Source: Pseudomonas sp. B21-056
GTDB lineage: Bacteria; Pseudomonadota; Gammaproteobacteria; Pseudomonadales; Pseudomonadaceae
Direction: 5' to 3'
Length of the DNA: 64,000 nucleotides
NCBI RefSeq assembly: GCF_026016325.1
Contig: NZ_CP087203.1
Coordinates: 3,410,001 to 3,474,000, forward strand
Shown here: piece after piece, positions 27,541 through 35,233 of the stretch
How the letters are laid out: every line of letters begins with the position of its first letter
Position numbering within the stretch: the stretch's first letter is position 1
Position numbers and translations under genes: made by a program
Notes under the pieces: generated by a model
The model's input: the letters and a program-made list of their open reading frames with translations, nothing else
What the model was told of the DNA's origin: nothing
Database searches by the model: none

Positions 27541-28479
27541 ATGTATCTGGTGTGTGGTGAAGCACTGTTTGATTTTTTCAGTGACAAAGAGGACGGCGGC
27601 CCGGCCTCGCAGGTGAACTTCAAGGCCATTGCCGGCGGCTCGCCATTCAACGTGGCAGTGGGCCTGCGTCGCCTGGGGGTGGAATCGGCACTGTTTGCCG
27701 GGCTGTCCACTGACTACCTGGGGCGGCGCTTGCAACAGGTCCTGCTCAACGAGGGCGTCAGTGCAAAGTACCTGCGGGACTTCGACGCCCCGACCACCCT
27801 GGCGATGGTCGCCGTGGGCGCAAACGGCTCGCCCCACTACAGTTTTCGCGGCGAAGGTTGCGCAGACCGGCAGTTGGGCATGCAACACCTGCCGGAGTTG
27901 GGCCCTGAAGTGAGTGGCCTGCATTTCGGCTCGTTCTGCCTGGTGGTGCAGCCGATTGGCGACACCTTGCTGGCGTTGGCGCAACGCGAAAGCGGCAAGC
28001 GCCTGATCAGCCTGGACCCGAACGTGCGGCTCAACCCGCAGCCGGACATCGAGCTGTGGCGCTCACGGATTGCAACGCTGGTGCAGTATGCGGACCTGAT
28101 CAAGGTCAGCGACGAAGACCTGAGCCTGCTCTACCCCGAACGGGATCCTCAGGCGGTGATCGAAGGCTGGCTGGAACAGCGTTGCCAGGTGGTATTCCTG
28201 ACCCGTGGTGGTCAGGGCGCAACCGTGTTCAGCCGTCGCCATGGCACATGGTCGATGCCGGCCTGCACGGTGAAAATCGCCGATACCGTGGGCGCCGGCG
28301 ATACCTTCCAGGCCGCACTGATTACCTGGCTGATCGAACAACAACTGGATTCGGTCGAAGGCCTGCTGACCCTGACCCGGGATCAGATCAGCGCCATGCT
28401 CGACTTTGCCATGCGGGCAGCCGCACTGACCTGCGGCAAGACCGGACCGGACCTGCCCTATCGCCAACAGTTGAACTGA
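27541..28479 (+). CDS. mtlZ: Fructokinase (PfkB family)
   Basis: 312-residue ribokinase-type sugar kinase. The N-terminal signature is GGSPFNVAVGLRRLG (about 34-48) and the C-terminal anion-hole signature is DTVGAGDTFQAAL (about 248-260, catalytic Asp in GAGD). It phosphorylates fructose produced by MtlD to fructose 6-phosphate, the last step of the pathway. It is 12 nt after mtlY and is the last gene of the operon, followed by a strong hairpin. Confidence 0.93.
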   Translation: MYLVCGEALFDFFSDKEDGGPASQVNFKAIAGGSPFNVAVGLRRLGVESALFAGLSTDYLGRRLQQVLLNEGVSAKYLRDFDAPTTLAMVAVGANGSPHYSFRGEGCADRQLGMQHLPELGPEVSGLHFGSFCLVVQPIGDTLLALAQRESGKRLISLDPNVRLNPQPDIELWRSRIATLVQYADLIKVSDEDLSLLYPERDPQAVIEGWLEQRCQVVFLTRGGQGATVFSRRHGTWSMPACTVKIADTVGAGDTFQAALITWLIEQQLDSVEGLLTLTRDQISAMLDFAMRAAALTCGKTGPDLPYRQQLN

Positions 28480-28484
28480 CCATT

Positions 28485-28528
28485 CACCCAGGCTGCCGCA
28501 CCACTCGTGCATCGCGGCAGCCTGGGTG
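28485..28528 (+). terminator. Hairpin at the end of the mtl operon
   Basis: A perfect 15-bp stem (CACCCAGGCTGCCGC with its complement) and a 14-nt loop lie 6 nt after the mtlZ stop. No T-run follows, so it may act with Rho or protect the 3' end. Confidence 0.6.
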
Positions 28529-28549
28529 CCTCCAAAGCCAAGTGTTTCA

Positions 28550-28566
28550 CTTAACCTCCGTTTAAT
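28550..28566 (+). promoter_or_regulatory. PmrA-like response-regulator box upstream of DUF2790 gene
   Basis: CTTAAC, 5 nt, TTTAAT: hexamers repeated at 11-bp spacing, the layout of PmrA and other OmpR-family regulators. It lies 112 nt before the ATG of the DUF2790 gene. Confidence 0.4.
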
Positions 28567-28677
28567 TCCGCGATCCGACACTGGCCCGGACCGCGCCCGC
28601 CCTGACAAAGGCGCCGCGCGGCAGACCTCGATGCCAGGGGCATCAGGTCAACGTCTCTTTGCTGCGGAGTTTTGAAC

Positions 28678-28941
28678 ATGAATACTTGTGCGCTAGTAGC
28701 CGCTGCGTCCTTCCTGGGCCTGGCCGGCATCACCGGTCTGGCTCAGGCCAACACCGCCCCACCGTCCACGCCCTATCACTACGGCATGCCACTGCAGATC
28801 AAGAAGGTGCTGTCATTGACGGAACCCTCCACGCCTTATTGCGAAGTAATCACCGCACAAATGGTGTACGTCGACAAGGCGGGAGAAACCCAGGATATGT
28901 CATATCGCAAGCTGTCGAATGCTTGTATGAACGAGAACTGA
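28678..28941 (+). CDS. DUF2790 small secreted protein
   Basis: 87 residues. A Sec signal peptide ends near LAQAN (about residue 25), giving a mature periplasmic protein of about 62 residues with the DUF2790 pattern: YHYGMPLQIKKVLSLTEPST, two Cys residues, and a central Val/Tyr beta segment. DUF2790 proteins are common in Pseudomonas, often in several copies, and have no assigned function. GGAG sits 8 nt before the ATG. A possible two-component regulator box lies upstream. Confidence 0.82.
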   Translation: MNTCALVAAASFLGLAGITGLAQANTAPPSTPYHYGMPLQIKKVLSLTEPSTPYCEVITAQMVYVDKAGETQDMSYRKLSNACMNEN

Positions 28942-28964
28942 GTGTCATCGTCGCGCTGACAATG

Positions 28965-29000
28965 GACGCCAGGGTCGGCTATCGACCGGACCCAGGCGTC
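28965..29000. terminator. Hairpin between convergent DUF2790 and DUF1652 genes
   Basis: GACGCC-A-GGGTC pairs with GACCC-A-GGCGTC around a 12-nt loop (one A-A mismatch). It has no clear T-run and probably ends one or both convergent transcripts. Confidence 0.45.
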
Positions 29001-29023
29001 AGATTATCAAGACAAGGCCGCGA

Positions 29024-29302
29024 CTAGCGCCCGGTCATCCGGTGTTGTTGATGAAAGTAATTACCGGAACCGTGGTTGTGGTCGAGTTCGCTGCGCAGCT
29101 CGGCAATCAGGTCGTTGATCGCCCGACAGCCGGTGAGTTTGTTCGCATCGATATTGGACTTGATCAAGGCGACTCGATCGGTTTCGTGATCGTCGAAGAT
29201 CTTGATCGTCATCGTCAGATCGGGTGACAAGGTGCATTGCGAGCGCTTGGGCAGCAAACTGCTTTCAATGATATTGCGCATTTCGAGGGCAGATAAAAAC
29301 AT
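29024..29302 (-). CDS. DUF1652 protein
   Basis: 92 residues matching the Pseudomonas DUF1652 family by its opening (ALEMRNIIESSLLP), a Cys-containing turn (RSQCTLSPDLTMTIKIF) and the helix RAINDLIAELRSEL. There is no signal peptide or known motif; it is a probable small cytoplasmic protein of unknown role. The start at 29302 has a strong AGGAGAGAG site; the frame stays open to 29407 but without a comparable site. An ANR/FNR-type box lies about 200 nt upstream. Confidence 0.8.
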   Translation of the reverse strand: MFLSALEMRNIIESSLLPKRSQCTLSPDLTMTIKIFDDHETDRVALIKSNIDANKLTGCRAINDLIAELRSELDHNHGSGNYFHQQHRMTGR

Positions 29303-29464
29303 GGCGACTCTCTCCTGTTGAGGCGGCCAATTTATGTTTACGACGACGGTACTTCGTCCGTTTCTTCCCTGCGGACTGAGACTACGAATACCGTGCCGTA
29401 CGTTCATTTCTTGGCGTTCTGATCAATGAGTCCGGGAAGCGAACTCCTGAATCATTCCGCAAAA

Positions 29465-29506
29465 AATATGCCTGCATTTGCCACATTTCTGTTTGATGTA
29501 AATCAA
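29465..29506 (-). promoter_or_regulatory. ANR/FNR-type promoter reading toward the DUF1652 gene
   Basis: TTGATGTAAATCAA (29493-29506) is a perfect TTGAT-N4-ATCAA site. On the minus strand a CATATT -10 lies at 29470-29465, which puts the transcription start near 29458 and the box centre at about -41.5, the classical position for activation by FNR-type regulators. The leader to DUF1652 would be about 155 nt. No good -10 is seen on the plus strand. Confidence 0.5.
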
Positions 29507-29689
29507 CCACTTAGTGAGCCGGCGCGCCGAACGCTTCGTGCAGAATGCAAGAGAACGGCGCTTTCCTTCTTGCAAACTGCATGCAGACCGCAATCGCTTG
29601 ATTGCTGTCGAAGGCTAGAGTAGCCCCAATTGCAAAGGCGGGGCCGGGCATCCGTCGGGTAGTTGAAAAAAGCGATGACAGGTCGTGCC

Positions 29690-30697
29690 TCACATCGCTT
29701 CCACGGCGGCACGCTCCGCCACATGGCGCAAACTGTCGAAATTGATGTTGGCCCCGGAGTCGATGGCGATCAGGGTCTGGCCACGGGCACCGGTGCGAGC
29801 GACGTACTGCTTGATGCCCGCCACTGCCAGGGCGCCGGATGGCTCGGTGATCGAGCGGGTATCGTCATAGATGTCCTTGATCGCCGCGCAGAGCTGGTCG
29901 TCGGAGACCGTCAGCACTTCGTCGACACAGAAGCGACAGATGCCGAAACCATGGGCGCCGATCTGCGCCACGGCCACACCGTCGGCGAAGGTTCCCACGG
30001 TCGGCAGGACAACGCGCTCTCCGGCAGCCATTGCCGCCTGCAGGCAGGCGGAGTGCTGCGATTCCACGCCGATGATACGGACTTCCGGGCGCAGGTACTT
30101 GACGTAGGCCGCGACCCCGGCAATCAGTCCGCCACCGCCAACCGGAACAAAGATCGCGTCCAGCGCACCGGCGTGCTGACGCAGTATCTCCATGGCGACC
30201 GTGCCTTGGCCAGCGATGACATCCGGGTCATCGAAAGGCGAAACGAACTCCCGTCCGGTCTGTCGGGCCAGGTCCAGTGCATGCGCCAGGGCAAATGGAA
30301 AACTCTCGCCGTGCAGCAGTGCCTCGGCACCGCGGTTACGTACGCCCAGCACTTTCAGTTGCGGCGTGGTCAACGGCATGACGATGCAGGCCGAGATACC
30401 CAGCTCCCGTGCCGCCAACGCCACGCCCTGGGCATGGTTGCCGGCCGACGCAGTGATGACACCACGGGCCCGTTGCTCCGGTGTCAATTGCACGAGCTTG
30501 TTGTAGGCACCGCGGATCTTGAAGGAAAACGTCGGCTGCAAGTCTTCACGCTTGAGCAGGATTCGGTTACCCAGGGCTTCGGAGAGTGCAGGAGCCGCTT
30601 GCAGCGGTGTGCGCACGGCCAGCTCGTACACCGGCGCGGCGAGGATTTTCTTAACGTAGTGCTCCAGCAACGTTTGCTCGGGGCGGGAAGCGGTCAT
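29690..30697 (-). CDS. ilvA: Threonine dehydratase, short form without ACT domains
   Basis: 335-residue PLP-dependent fold-type II enzyme that deaminates threonine to 2-oxobutanoate, the first step to isoleucine. The PLP lysine is Lys60 in TFSFKIRGAYNK, and the phosphate loop is VGGGGLIAG. The sequence ends shortly after the catalytic domain (SGANINFDSLRHVAERA); the C-terminal ACT-like regulatory domains of the usual 500-residue IlvA are missing, so feedback by isoleucine is unlikely. Pseudomonas species often have such a second form. The gene has a leader peptide and an intrinsic terminator upstream, so transcription attenuation probably controls it. Confidence 0.9.
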   Translation of the reverse strand: MTASRPEQTLLEHYVKKILAAPVYELAVRTPLQAAPALSEALGNRILLKREDLQPTFSFKIRGAYNKLVQLTPEQRARGVITASAGNHAQGVALAARELGISACIVMPLTTPQLKVLGVRNRGAEALLHGESFPFALAHALDLARQTGREFVSPFDDPDVIAGQGTVAMEILRQHAGALDAIFVPVGGGGLIAGVAAYVKYLRPEVRIIGVESQHSACLQAAMAAGERVVLPTVGTFADGVAVAQIGAHGFGICRFCVDEVLTVSDDQLCAAIKDIYDDTRSITEPSGALAVAGIKQYVARTGARGQTLIAIDSGANINFDSLRHVAERAAVEAM

Positions 30698-30730
30698 GGC
30701 GGTCTCCTGGTTTGAATCGGGCCCAGGAGA

Positions 30731-30762
30731 CAGAAAGAAAAAACCCGCCTCAAGGGCGGGTT
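30731..30762 (-). terminator. Attenuator terminator before ilvA
   Basis: On the minus strand, AACCCGCC, a 5-nt loop and GGCGGGTT are followed by TTTTTTCTTTC. It lies between the leader peptide stop and the ilvA start. The left arm can instead pair with GGCGGG in the last codons of the leader, giving an antiterminator. Confidence 0.8.
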
Positions 30763-30777
30763 GGGTGCAGCCGTCAG

Positions 30778-30843
30778 CTAGCCCGCCAGATAAGGAATGG
30801 CGGTAATAATGCTTGGCTGGCTGCGCAGTACGGTAGAAGTCAT
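30778..30843 (-). CDS. Leader peptide of ilvA attenuator
   Basis: A 21-codon reading frame beginning MTSTVLRSQPS and ending with IITAIPYLAG. It is rich in residues of the branched-chain pathway: three Thr, three Ile, two Leu and one Val, with two Ile codons and a Thr codon in a row. The stop lies 15 nt before the terminator hairpin. Ribosome stalling at the Ile/Thr codons would free the downstream RNA to form the antiterminator, as in classical ilv/thr attenuation. It is too short for routine gene calling. No strong ribosome site is visible; the promoter candidate ends very close to the ATG. Confidence 0.7.
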   Translation of the reverse strand: MTSTVLRSQPSIITAIPYLAG

Positions 30844-30849
30844 GGCTGG

Positions 30850-30878
30850 AAATTAGCTGGGCGTTGATGGCAAGTCAA
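30850..30878 (-). promoter_or_regulatory. Candidate promoter of ilvA leader
   Basis: TTGACT (30878-30873), a 17-bp spacer and TAATTT (30855-30850) on the minus strand. The start site would fall within a few bases of the leader ATG, so the leader transcript may be nearly leaderless. Confidence 0.45.
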
Positions 30879-30912
30879 TGGCAAATACTCTTCCAAGACG
30901 CAAACAAGCCCT

Positions 30913-31002
30913 TGTGGGAGCGAGCTTGCTCGCGAAGACGTCGGCACAGTCGACATTGCAGACTACTGACAGACCGCTATCGCGAGCAGGCTCGCTACCA
31001 CA
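30913..31002. repeat. REP pair
   Basis: Inverted REP copies with small changes (GCGAGCTTGCTCGCGAAG on the left, CTCGCTACCACA on the right), between the divergent ilvA leader and MFS gene. Confidence 0.85.
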
Positions 31003-31067
31003 AGGGATACCCACCATCGTGGCGACTCAGATATTGAGCTTGACGGATTGCATAAGGATCATCATGC

Positions 31068-31095
31068 TTGCCCTTTAATATTACAAGCATAATAT
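31068..31095 (+). promoter_or_regulatory. Candidate promoter of MFS gene
   Basis: TTGCCC, a 16-bp spacer and TAATAT in an unusually AT-rich stretch. The direct repeats ATATTACA (31078-31085) and ATATTACA (31094-31101), 16 bp apart, could be an operator. Confidence 0.35.
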
Positions 31096-31169
31096 ATTAC
31101 AGCAAGAATAATGGGCAGACCTTTCAACGGTGGCCTGCTCAGCGGCAACCACCCTAAGAGTGCAGCACC

Positions 31170-32381
31170 ATGACGACAGCTCTCGCGAATGATGCTACCC
31201 AGGCCCTGAAGCCCCTGACCGGGCGAATCGTGGCGTTGCTGGCAGGCCTGGCTGCCATCGGCATGCTTTCCACTAACATCATTCTGCCGGCGTTCCCGAT
31301 GATCGGCGAAGACCTCGGAGTCAGTGCTCGCGAACTCGGCCTGACGCTATCGAGCTTCTTCATCACTTTCGCACTGGGCCAGTTGATCGTCGGGCCACTG
31401 GCCGACCGCTACGGGCGCCAGAAACTGGTGCTGGGCGGGCTCCTGGTTTTCGTGGTCGGCACTGTCATCGGGGGCCTCGCCACCCACCTTGACGTGCTGA
31501 TCGCCGGACGGGTCGTGCAGGCACTGGGCGTCTGCGCAGCCTCGGTGCTGTCGCGCGCCATTGCACGGGATCTGTTCGAGGGCGAAACCCTCGCCCGTGC
31601 CTTGTCCCTGACCATGATCGCCACCGCCGCTGCACCAGGCTTTTCGCCCCTGGCAGGCAGTTTGCTGTCGGCCACGCTCGGATGGCGCGCCATCTTCATC
31701 CTGGTGGGACTGGCCGCCGTTGCGCTCGCGCTCTTCTACATTCGCGGCCTGGGAGAAACCCACCCAGCCGATCGCAGGGCCCCGCTCTCGGTCATGAGCG
31801 TGGTTCGCGCCTACCGACGGTTGGCGTTGGACAAGCGGTTCATCCTGCCGGCCGTTTCGATGAGCCTTCTGATAAGCGGGTTGTTTGCCTCGTTCGCCGC
31901 AGCCCCCGCCATCCTGATGAAAGGAATCGGCTTGACGTCATTGCAAACCGGCCTGTACTTCGCCGCTACGGTGTTCGTCGTGTTCGCCGCCGGCATGGCG
32001 GCCCCACGCCTCGCCCATCGCCATGGTCCCCGCATCATCACAATCCTCGGCATCGCCTGCGCCATGGCCGGTGGAGGCTTGCTGCTCGCAGGCCCGGCCG
32101 ATCCAAGCCTTGGGCGCTACGCCCTCTCGATGGTCACCTTCCTCTGGGGCATGGGGCTGGCTAATCCGCTGGGCACGGCCATCACCATGGGGCCTTTCGG
32201 CAAAGAGGCCGGAATGGCCTCCGCGCTGCTCGGCTTCATTTCCATGGGCGCAGCCGCATTGACCACCTGGCTGGCCTCGGTCCTGCCCTTTGCACCGGTC
32301 ACGGCCCTGGGTGGTATCCAGGCCGTTACCTGCCTGATTGCGCTGGTCTTGTTCGTTCTGCGAGGCAGCCTCGCCAAGTAA
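31170..32381 (+). CDS. MFS drug transporter, Bcr/CflA-like (DHA1)
   Basis: 403 residues with about twelve transmembrane helices. The major facilitator motif between helices 2 and 3 is GPLADRYGRQK (about residue 76-86), and the antiporter motif C region follows in helix 5 (MIATAAAPGFSPLAGSLL). It resembles Bcr/CflA-type multidrug or metabolite exporters; the substrate is unknown. It is monocistronic, with an AT-rich promoter region upstream and a REP pair downstream. Confidence 0.85.
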   Translation: MTTALANDATQALKPLTGRIVALLAGLAAIGMLSTNIILPAFPMIGEDLGVSARELGLTLSSFFITFALGQLIVGPLADRYGRQKLVLGGLLVFVVGTVIGGLATHLDVLIAGRVVQALGVCAASVLSRAIARDLFEGETLARALSLTMIATAAAPGFSPLAGSLLSATLGWRAIFILVGLAAVALALFYIRGLGETHPADRRAPLSVMSVVRAYRRLALDKRFILPAVSMSLLISGLFASFAAAPAILMKGIGLTSLQTGLYFAATVFVVFAAGMAAPRLAHRHGPRIITILGIACAMAGGGLLLAGPADPSLGRYALSMVTFLWGMGLANPLGTAITMGPFGKEAGMASALLGFISMGAAALTTWLASVLPFAPVTALGGIQAVTCLIALVLFVLRGSLAK

Positions 32382-32434
32382 ACCCGTCGATGCGCTCCTG
32401 CAAGGATTGCCGGTATTGTATTCACCGCAACCCC

Positions 32435-32524
32435 TGTGGGAGCGAGCCTGCTCGCGATAGCGCTCTATCAGCCAACAGTGTTATCAACTGACACACCGCC
32501 ATCGCGAGCAGGCTCGCTCCCACA
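32435..32524. repeat. REP pair
   Basis: Complete inverted REP copies between the convergent MFS and sugar dehydrogenase genes. Confidence 0.9.
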
Positions 32525-32537
32525 TTTTTGCCCAGGG

Positions 32538-33686
32538 TTATTTGAGCCCGACTCTATACAGCGCACCGTCGTCCTCATCCGTCAGGACATACAGATAACC
32601 ATCCGGCCCCTGGCGCACATCGCGGATCCGCTCCTTGAGTTCACCCAGCAGGCGCTCTTCGTGAACGACCTGATCACCTTCCATCTGCAAGCGGATCAGG
32701 TTGCGGGACACCAATGCGCCGATGAAGACATTGTGCTGCCAGGGCTTGAAGCGCTCGTTGTCGTAGAAGGCCATGCCACTGAGGCCCGGCGACACCTGCC
32801 AGACATGGTGCGGGCCGAGCGTACCTTCGACGGTCTTGCCTTTGGCTTCGGGAATCGGCGCACCGGAGTAGTTGATGCCATGGGTCGCCAGCGGCCAGCC
32901 ATAATTCTTGCCGCGCTCGATGATGTTCAGTTCATCACCGCCCCTGGGTCCGTGCTCGTTCTCCCACACTGTGCCGCTCCAGGGGTTGAGCGCGGCGCCT
33001 TGGGGGTTGCGAAGGCCATAGGACCAGATCTCGGGACGGATATTCTTCTGACCGACAAAGGGATTGTCATCCGGCACCTTGCCGTCCGGGTAGAGGCGCA
33101 CGACCTTGCCTTGCAGCTTGTCCAGGTCCTGGGCCGTCGGGCGGTCGTTGTTTTCCCCCAGGGTAATGAACAGATAACCGTCCCGGTCGAAGACCAGCCG
33201 CGAACCGAAATGATTGCCCGTGGAGAGCTTGGGCTGCTGGCGGAAAATCACATCGAAGTTCTCCAGGCTCTTCAAGTCTTCCGAGAGCTGTCCGCGACCC
33301 ACAGCAGTACCGGCCTTGCCATCCTTACCGGCCTCGGCGTAGGACAGGTATACGGTGCGGTCCTGCTTGAAGTCCGGTGACAATGCCACATCCAGCAAGC
33401 CGCCCTGGCCGGTGGCCCATACCTCGGGGACGCCGCTCAACGGCGCCGATAACCGGCCGTCGGGGCTCACCAGGCGCAAACTGCCCGGTCGCTCCGTCAC
33501 CAGCATGCCCCGCTGCTCCGGCAGGAACGCCACGGACCAGGGGTGTTCCAGCCCCCTGACCACGGTGGTCACCTCCAGCGTGCCCTCCTCGCTCTTCAAT
33601 ACCTGGGTTTGCGCGGCCCAGACCGGCGCGGCAAGGGTCAGGACAGCGCTGGCGCAAAGCGCAGCCTGGAGTGTTTTACGCAACAT
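32538..33686 (-). CDS. PQQ-type soluble aldose sugar dehydrogenase (YliI/Asd-like)
   Basis: 382 residues with a Sec signal peptide (cleavage near VWAAQ, about residue 24-26) and the six-bladed beta-propeller of the glucose/sorbosone dehydrogenase family: LEHPWSVAFLPEQRGMLVTE, TGQGGLLDVALSPDF, LGENNDRPTAQ, YGLRNPQG, NEHGPRGGDELN. It would oxidise aldoses in the periplasm with PQQ and calcium. I start at the ATG at 33686 with AAGGAAG just upstream; a GTG two codons earlier is possible. The small secreted protein gene upstream ends 33 nt before and is probably in the same transcript. Confidence 0.88.
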   Translation of the reverse strand: MLRKTLQAALCASAVLTLAAPVWAAQTQVLKSEEGTLEVTTVVRGLEHPWSVAFLPEQRGMLVTERPGSLRLVSPDGRLSAPLSGVPEVWATGQGGLLDVALSPDFKQDRTVYLSYAEAGKDGKAGTAVGRGQLSEDLKSLENFDVIFRQQPKLSTGNHFGSRLVFDRDGYLFITLGENNDRPTAQDLDKLQGKVVRLYPDGKVPDDNPFVGQKNIRPEIWSYGLRNPQGAALNPWSGTVWENEHGPRGGDELNIIERGKNYGWPLATHGINYSGAPIPEAKGKTVEGTLGPHHVWQVSPGLSGMAFYDNERFKPWQHNVFIGALVSRNLIRLQMEGDQVVHEERLLGELKERIRDVRQGPDGYLYVLTDEDDGALYRVGLK

Positions 33687-33719
33687 GCACACTTCCTTCT
33701 GTGATGAGGGACAAGACGA

Positions 33720-34061
33720 CTAGCGATTGCCGTTGTTTGTGTTCCTGGGTGGCGTACCGGATTCGATGGTGGGCCTGGGCGAACCCGCCGGTGGCCCCGA
33801 ACGCGGATAGCCATTGCCGATACCGCCGTTTTCCAGGGTCGGCGGACGGGGCACCGGCACCGTCGGGTAGCGGTTGATCGTCGGTACGTTGGGCTGGGTT
33901 CCCTGCATGCTGTTGGGATTGGCCCGGCGTATCGGGTTGTTATAGGGGTTGTTGTTGCCCGGCAGGTTCTGGGCCACGACCACGGCGCCCTGGCCCGCTG
34001 TCGCGGCCTGGACGGCGGTGGTCAGCAATAGCGTGGTGATGGCAAGTAGCAGCCTGTTCAT
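33720..34061 (-). CDS. Small secreted Asn/Pro-rich protein, unknown
   Basis: 113 residues. A signal peptide ends near AVQAATAG (about residue 20). The mature part is low-complexity: rich in Asn, Pro, Gly and Arg, with phrases such as NLPGNNNPYNNP and PTVPVPRPPTLENGG, and it has no Cys. It is probably disordered. No family is recognised. The ATG at 34061 follows GGGAGG; the frame is open to 34097 but without a better site. It lies 33 nt upstream of the sugar dehydrogenase, in the same direction. Confidence 0.65.
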   Translation of the reverse strand: MNRLLLAITTLLLTTAVQAATAGQGAVVVAQNLPGNNNPYNNPIRRANPNSMQGTQPNVPTINRYPTVPVPRPPTLENGGIGNGYPRSGPPAGSPRPTIESGTPPRNTNNGNR

Positions 34062-34183
34062 CGGTACCTCCCAGCTTCGCGGAAATCGCTCAGGCATATC
34101 GAAAACACGCTACCGCGCTGGTTCGTCGTTGTTAAGCAAAATGTCCGGCTGAAGATGTAACGAGGCATCTCTGCGAACAATCC

Positions 34184-34210
34184 TGTGGAAGCGAGCCTGC
34201 TCGCGATGGC
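34184..34210. repeat. Single degenerate REP
   Basis: TGTGGAAGCGAGCCTGCTCG and CGATGGC without an inverted partner, about 100 nt before the ku start. Confidence 0.7.
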
Positions 34211-34309
34211 TATGTTGACTGACACACCGCCAGCCGGCGCCCGATGGAAACTTTTTCCAAGGCCCGAAGGTCACCAGAGAGAACCCTTCACCGGCAAGGA
34301 AACGGCACC

Positions 34310-35200
34310 ATGGCACGGGCAATATGGAAAGGCGCAATCAGTTTCGGGCTGGTCCACATTCCCGTGGCATTGGTGTCGGCGACGTCGTCCCAAGGTGTGG
34401 ATTTTGACTGGCTGGACAAGCGCAGCATGGACCCGGTGGGCTACAAGCGGGTCAACAAGGTCACGGGCAAGGAGGTGACCAAGGAAGACATCGTCAAGGG
34501 TGTCGAGTACCAGAAAGGCCAGTACGTGTTGCTCAGCGAGGAGGAAATCCGCTCAGCCCACCCCAAGTCCACCCAGACCATCGATATCTTTTCCTTCGTC
34601 GACAGCGAGAAAATCCCGCTGCAAAACATCGACACGCCGTACTTCCTCGCCCCGGACAAGCGTGGCGGCAAAGTCTATGCCTTGCTTCGCGAAACCCTGG
34701 TCAAGACCAACAAGGTGGCCCTGGCCCACGTCGTGTTGCATACCCGTCAACACCTGGCAGCGCTGATGCCCCTGGAGTCGGCCCTGGTGCTGGTGATGCT
34801 GCGCTGGCCGGCAGAAGTGCGCGGGCTGGACATCCTGGAGCTGGGTGACGAGGTGACCAAACCGAACCTGGTCAAAGGCGAGCTGGAAATGGCCAAGCGC
34901 CTGGTGCAAGACATGAGCGCCGACTGGGAGCCCCAGGACTATCGGGACAGTTTCCAGGAGCAGATCATGGAGCTGGTGGAGAAGAAGGCCAACGAAGGCC
35001 GGCTCGAAGCGGTGGAAACCGACCCGGGCGAAGAACAGCGCAAGACCGCCGACGTCATCGACCTCACCGAGCTGCTCAAGCGCAGCCTGGGCAGCAAGGG
35101 CAAGACGGCCGACAAACCCGCCGCAAAAACCGCCGCAAAACCTGCGAAGGCCAGCAAACCTGCTCCTGCCAAAAAAGCCACCAAGGCTTCCCGGGGCTAA
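34310..35200 (+). CDS. ku: Ku protein of bacterial non-homologous end joining
   Basis: 296 residues. The bacterial Ku core (about 1-255) starts MARAIWKGAISFGLVHIPV, contains the DNA-ring segment IDIFSFVDSEKIPLQNIDTP and LAHVVLHTRQHLAAL, and ends in a Lys/Ala/Pro-rich tail (about 265-296) typical of extended C-termini that help DNA binding. Ku binds double-strand ends and recruits LigD, encoded 33 nt downstream. The ATG at 34310 fits the conserved start; an earlier in-frame ATG at 34244 adds an unconserved, REP-adjacent sequence. Confidence 0.95.
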   Translation: MARAIWKGAISFGLVHIPVALVSATSSQGVDFDWLDKRSMDPVGYKRVNKVTGKEVTKEDIVKGVEYQKGQYVLLSEEEIRSAHPKSTQTIDIFSFVDSEKIPLQNIDTPYFLAPDKRGGKVYALLRETLVKTNKVALAHVVLHTRQHLAALMPLESALVLVMLRWPAEVRGLDILELGDEVTKPNLVKGELEMAKRLVQDMSADWEPQDYRDSFQEQIMELVEKKANEGRLEAVETDPGEEQRKTADVIDLTELLKRSLGSKGKTADKPAAKTAAKPAKASKPAPAKKATKASRG

Positions 35201-35233
35201 ACCACGGACGTCAGCGATACAAGGGAACCTGTC

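Noticed and set aside
17349..28528. Horizontal transfer of the glycosyltransferase-mtl region
   Set aside because: Base composition and codon use look like those of the neighbours, and no integrase, tRNA or direct repeat borders it.
35201..35233. A frameshifted phosphoesterase domain upstream of ligD
   Set aside because: Only 33 nt separate ku and ligD, and no remnant of the domain is present in any frame nearby.
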